This document shows, in pieces, positions 7,348 through 9,360 of a DNA stretch of 9,360 bases. A model generated the notes under the pieces. The model had not been told where the DNA came from and did not search any database. It saw only the letters and a list, made by a program, of their open reading frames with translations. The stretch is from JAQVEM01 sp964616545 (GTDB taxonomy: Bacteria > Actinomycetota > Humimicrobiia > Humimicrobiales > Humimicrobiaceae): positions 1 to 9,360 of the forward strand of contig CAZTUA010000017.1 in assembly GCA_964616545.1 (NCBI GenBank). Direction: 5' to 3'. Position 1 is the stretch's first letter. Each line of letters starts with the position of its first letter. Made by a program: the position numbers and the translations under genes.

Positions 7348-7348
7348 C
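7333..7348. repeat. Perfect 16-base palindrome at the end of the hydrolase gene
   Basis: GATAAAATATTTTATC is its own reverse complement and overlaps the TAG stop codon (7350-7348, - strand) by one base. It has no loop, so as RNA it would make a poor hairpin. A DNA-binding site or chance are the alternatives. Confidence 0.35.
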
Positions 7349-8070
7349 TAAATCTTTACTACTTCATCTGCAGATAGTGGCACAACTATGTTTTTAATCC
7401 CTGCTTTTTTTATCAAATTATCTAAATCCTCTGGCTCTACGGTCCAGTCACAATTAAGCAGATGATTGCATATTATCAACCCGGGCTTATACTCATACTG
7501 AATCTTAAGTAATTCACTTATATGGTGGTACACTCCATCTCTTTTCGACATTTTTTCTTCCACCACCTCTCCTATTAATAGATTGCATATAATACAATCA
7601 ATACCGGTTAAAAAATCCTTATGATGGTGGGATAAAAAGCTATCACCGGTAATATATATTTTTTTATTACCGTATTCTACCAAAAAACTTATGTGTACAG
7701 GTTTCCAGTTATAGTAATGTTCCGTATTGAATGCAGAGATAGAAATACCATTAATATTTTCCATACCCGGGCTCTGAGCCTGCTGTGGGTATAACACCTG
7801 TAATTGCTTTGCTCTAACTTTTCCTGAAGAAAGCAGCGGATATGCAATACTCGGTGGGCCAATAATAATATTATCCGGCAAAACAGCAGATAATAAATTT
7901 GTAGGCGAAAAATGGTCCCCGTCATCATGGGTAAAAAGAATGATATCGTTTTCCTTCAGTTCAGGTAAAGAGTTATATTCATTAAATGCATCTATAAAAA
8001 TATTTCTCTCTCCTATTAAAATAGAGGCCGCACCTATGCCCAGCAATTGAATTGCTACTGAGTTATCCAT
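7348..8070 (-). CDS. Metallo-beta-lactamase-fold hydrolase with a variant metal motif
   Basis: This 240-residue soluble protein has the metallo-beta-lactamase fold, nearest in style to the compact UlaG-like group (Lactamase_B_2/B_3). It opens with the usual strand pattern LLGIGAASILIGERNIFIDAF (residues 9-29). The metal motif is THDDGDHF, so the canonical HxHxDH reads H48-x-D50-x-D52-H53, with Asp in place of the second His. Later ligand candidates are H118 (in NTEHYY), D143 (in ITGDS) and H203 (in ICNHLL). Family members hydrolyse phosphoesters, lactones or other small substrates, and the substrate here is unknown. The change at position 50 may alter the metal site, but retention of the other ligands argues for an active protein. 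The ATG at 8070 has a strong SD, AAGGAGG, four bases upstream (8081-8075). There is no signal peptide. It lies 115 bases after the PH-like gene. Confidence 0.87.
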   Translation of the reverse strand: MDNSVAIQLLGIGAASILIGERNIFIDAFNEYNSLPELKENDIILFTHDDGDHFSPTNLLSAVLPDNIIIGPPSIAYPLLSSGKVRAKQLQVLYPQQAQSPGMENINGISISAFNTEHYYNWKPVHISFLVEYGNKKIYITGDSFLSHHHKDFLTGIDCIICNLLIGEVVEEKMSKRDGVYHHISELLKIQYEYKPGLIICNHLLNCDWTVEPEDLDNLIKKAGIKNIVVPLSADEVVKI

Positions 8071-8185
8071 TCTTCCTCCTTATTTAGTTCCATTTTTAGA
8101 GAATATATAAATAAACAATTTTCCGGCGTTAGTTTTGCTATTCAGAAAAGTTTAAATTCTGATTTAAAATATTGATAATTATACA

Positions 8186-8554
8186 TCAAACAGGCACAGG
8201 ATAATACTTCTCTAAAAATGACTCCATATAATGTTTATTATCCTGAGAAAATAAAATGGGTATTTTTTCTTTACTGGTTAGACTTATGTATAAAACAAAG
8301 ATTTCTTGATCCTGTAATAATATCTGTGACTGGCTGCCTTCTTTAAAAGATATATTTTCTATTCTGCTTAATGGAATGTATTTCCAGCAGGCTCCGTATT
8401 CTTCCATTTCTTTTAATATAATTAACTCTTTATTTGTAAGAATTATAAAATGAGCACAGGAGAGAGGATTACCTGTTTTTTTTAGAACTATTCTTAAAAA
8501 TTCTGGGTTGATATACGGTACTGATAATTTCCTAGTCCGGTAAGAAACTTTTTT
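8186..8554 (-). CDS. C-terminal PH-like domain fragment, separated from its N-terminal part by a frameshift
   Basis: This frame is open from 8554 to the TGA at 8188-8186, about 122 codons. The first ATG (8407) gives only 73 residues and would cut a domain in half: codons before it encode SCAHFIILTNKELIILKE, directly continued by MEEYGACWKYIPLSRIENISF. That run (strand, strand, then W-x-Y-I-P-L-x-x-I) is the typical start of a bacterial pleckstrin-homology-like domain, in which related proteins often read out as 'ILTNKEL..I.. W.YIPL..I'. The upstream part, VSYRTRKLSVPYINPEFL, flows on from the end of the gene at 8532-9137. No convincing SD precedes the ATG at 8407. The most likely reading is the second half of one 316-residue protein. 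Its role is unknown; PH-like domains usually bind lipids or proteins. Confidence 0.65.
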   Translation of the reverse strand, partial: KKVSYRTRKLSVPYINPEFLRIVLKKTGNPLSCAHFIILTNKELIILKEMEEYGACWKYIPLSRIENISFKEGSQSQILLQDQEIFVLYISLTSKEKIPILFSQDNKHYMESFLEKYYPVPV

Positions 8555-9137
8555 TTACATCATAAGCATAACTCCACATTTTTATACTAATATTCTTCTG
8601 ATAGCCGGGTAACTCCATGCTAACACCTCTCCGGGAGTTAATCGAGCTGCTATAATGGGACCTGGGCTTTTTTACTATAGGGTCAAATATCCTCTCCGCT
8701 GTTGTATTGAATTCTATAGACACTAAAGATTCTCCATTATTGCCGAATATTTTTATCCAGGAAAATAATAATATACAGCCTCTTTCAATATAGCATACAT
8801 CACTGAACTCCAGTGCAGCAGATATTATTTCTGATTCTGATTTATTAAAAATACGTATCCTGTCTGTTTCAAGCACAACTAAAATGGATTTTGAGTTAAC
8901 AAATTGGAAGCCCTTCTCACCCATCTCCCAGTGATAGTCCGGTATATAAACTATATACGGAAAAGCCGGATGTTTCCGTAAGTTTATTAAATTAAATACA
9001 TCTTTAAATTCTTCAGGTATTAAACTTTCTGAACCTATAACCCGGGGCCAGATATTTACTCTTCTAATATCCGGCAGTCGGCTGTCAGGAGGATGTTTAA
9101 GCTTATCTAATAGTACTCTTGGCGTATTATCTATCAT
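8532..9137 (-). CDS. N-terminal part of a two-domain PH-like protein, ends early at a frameshift
   Basis: The 201-residue frame starts at ATG 9137, soon after an in-frame stop (9149-9147), so the start is well bounded; there is no well-spaced SD (GAAGAG lies about 15 bases upstream). I recognise no named family. Residues 75-155 are strand-rich, with ILVVLETDRIRIFN (85-98), a segment around FSDVCYIERG-CILLFSWIKI (111-130) and SIEFNTTAERIF (140-151), resembling a PH-like barrel: 'I..I..G.ILL.SW..I ... EFNT'. The frame ends DVKKSFLPD and stop. Dropping one A from the A8 tract (8556-8549) replaces this tail by DVKKVSYRTRKLSVP and runs into the PH-like frame below, giving 316 residues. It could be a real inactivating mutation, a homopolymer sequencing error, or slippage that makes two products. 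The gene lies 125 bases after tRNA-Ser(GCU). Confidence 0.7.
   Translation of the reverse strand: MIDNTPRVLLDKLKHPPDSRLPDIRRVNIWPRVIGSESLIPEEFKDVFNLINLRKHPAFPYIVYIPDYHWEMGEKGFQFVNSKSILVVLETDRIRIFNKSESEIISAALEFSDVCYIERGCILLFSWIKIFGNNGESLVSIEFNTTAERIFDPIVKKPRSHYSSSINSRRGVSMELPGYQKNISIKMWSYAYDVKKSFLPD
8549..8556 (-). other. A8 tract at the frameshift point
   Basis: The - strand reads GTA followed by seven more A bases before GTTTC, a run of eight A in total. One base fewer (A7), or two more (A10), fuses the two frames. Runs of this length are known sites of RNA polymerase slippage and of sequencing or replication errors. Confidence 0.6.
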
Positions 9138-9262
9138 GCCAAAATTTTAACTCTTCAGTTCTCATATTTCAATAAAGAATACCACACAAGCAATATATAA
9201 ATCTATAACAGTGCTTTTAATTGTGTCACATAATCATTTGTAGATATATGCGGGTTTATTTA

Positions 9263-9356
9263 TGGCGGAGAGGGAGGGATTCGAACCCTCGAGGCAAGCT
9301 TACACTCGCCTAACCGCTTAGCAGGCGGCCCTTTTCGACCACTCAAGCACCTCTCC
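9263..9356 (-). tRNA. tRNA-Ser (anticodon GCU)
   Basis: Acceptor strand GGAGAGG (9356-9350) pairs with CCTCTCC (9273-9267), followed by a G discriminator and encoded CCA (9265-9263). The anticodon stem GCCGC/GCGGT holds the loop CTGCTAA, giving anticodon GCT, which reads AGC and AGU. The T arm is GAGGG-TTCGAAT-CCCTC. The long variable arm (AGGCGAG with CTTGCCT) confirms a class II serine tRNA. The gene is complete at 94 bases; its promoter lies beyond the end of the window. Confidence 0.97.
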
Positions 9357-9360
9357 GCAT

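Noticed and set aside
7689..7928. 79-codon - strand frame inside the hydrolase gene
   Set aside because: It is an out-of-frame shadow of the metallo-hydrolase, which has a strong SD and conserved motifs.
8186..8407. Independent 73-residue gene starting at the ATG at 8407
   Set aside because: The ATG falls within the PH-like strand pattern, has no SD, and protein-like sequence continues upstream in the same frame to the A8 tract.

Overview
This is an AT-rich bacterial window, chromosomal in character. The low GC content, the mix of strong Shine-Dalgarno (SD) and SD-less starts, the 7TM-PAS-GGDEF-HD-GYP sensor and the MepA/NorM-type MATE pumps suggest a low-GC anaerobe of Bacillota (Clostridia/Halanaerobiales) type or a neighbouring phylum. 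The lineage is an inference from gene style and was not tested. No phage genes, transposase, CRISPR array or defence module is visible.

Layout: one gene lies on the + strand, a large cyclic-di-GMP sensor/effector (122-2239) behind a good sigma-70-type promoter. Everything else is on the - strand and converges on it. In - strand reading order these are: tRNA-Ser(GCU) (9356-9263); a pleckstrin-homology-like (PH-like) protein split by a one-base frameshift in an A8 tract (9137-8186); a metallo-beta-lactamase-fold hydrolase (8070-7348); a small protein with a zinc ribbon at each end (6984-6538); two paralogous MATE efflux pumps (6370-4973 and 4651-3284); tRNA-Ser(GGA) (3105-3014); and an isoprenylcysteine-methyltransferase-like membrane protein (2914-2447).

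Spacers between the - strand genes are 100-360 bases, so most genes are probably transcribed singly rather than as one operon. Candidate promoters were located for the sensor, the second MATE gene, the tRNA-Ser(GGA) and, less surely, the first MATE gene and the zinc-ribbon gene. The second MATE gene has a leader of about 140 nt with a compact GC-rich hairpin and a possible ten-codon aromatic leader peptide, so conditional expression of this pump is possible.

The genes do not form a recognisable shared pathway. The best candidates for a closer look are the frameshifted PH-like gene, the MATE leader, the altered metal-binding motif in the hydrolase, and a foldable stretch in the spacer at 7203-7265. 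I found no convincing new multi-gene system.
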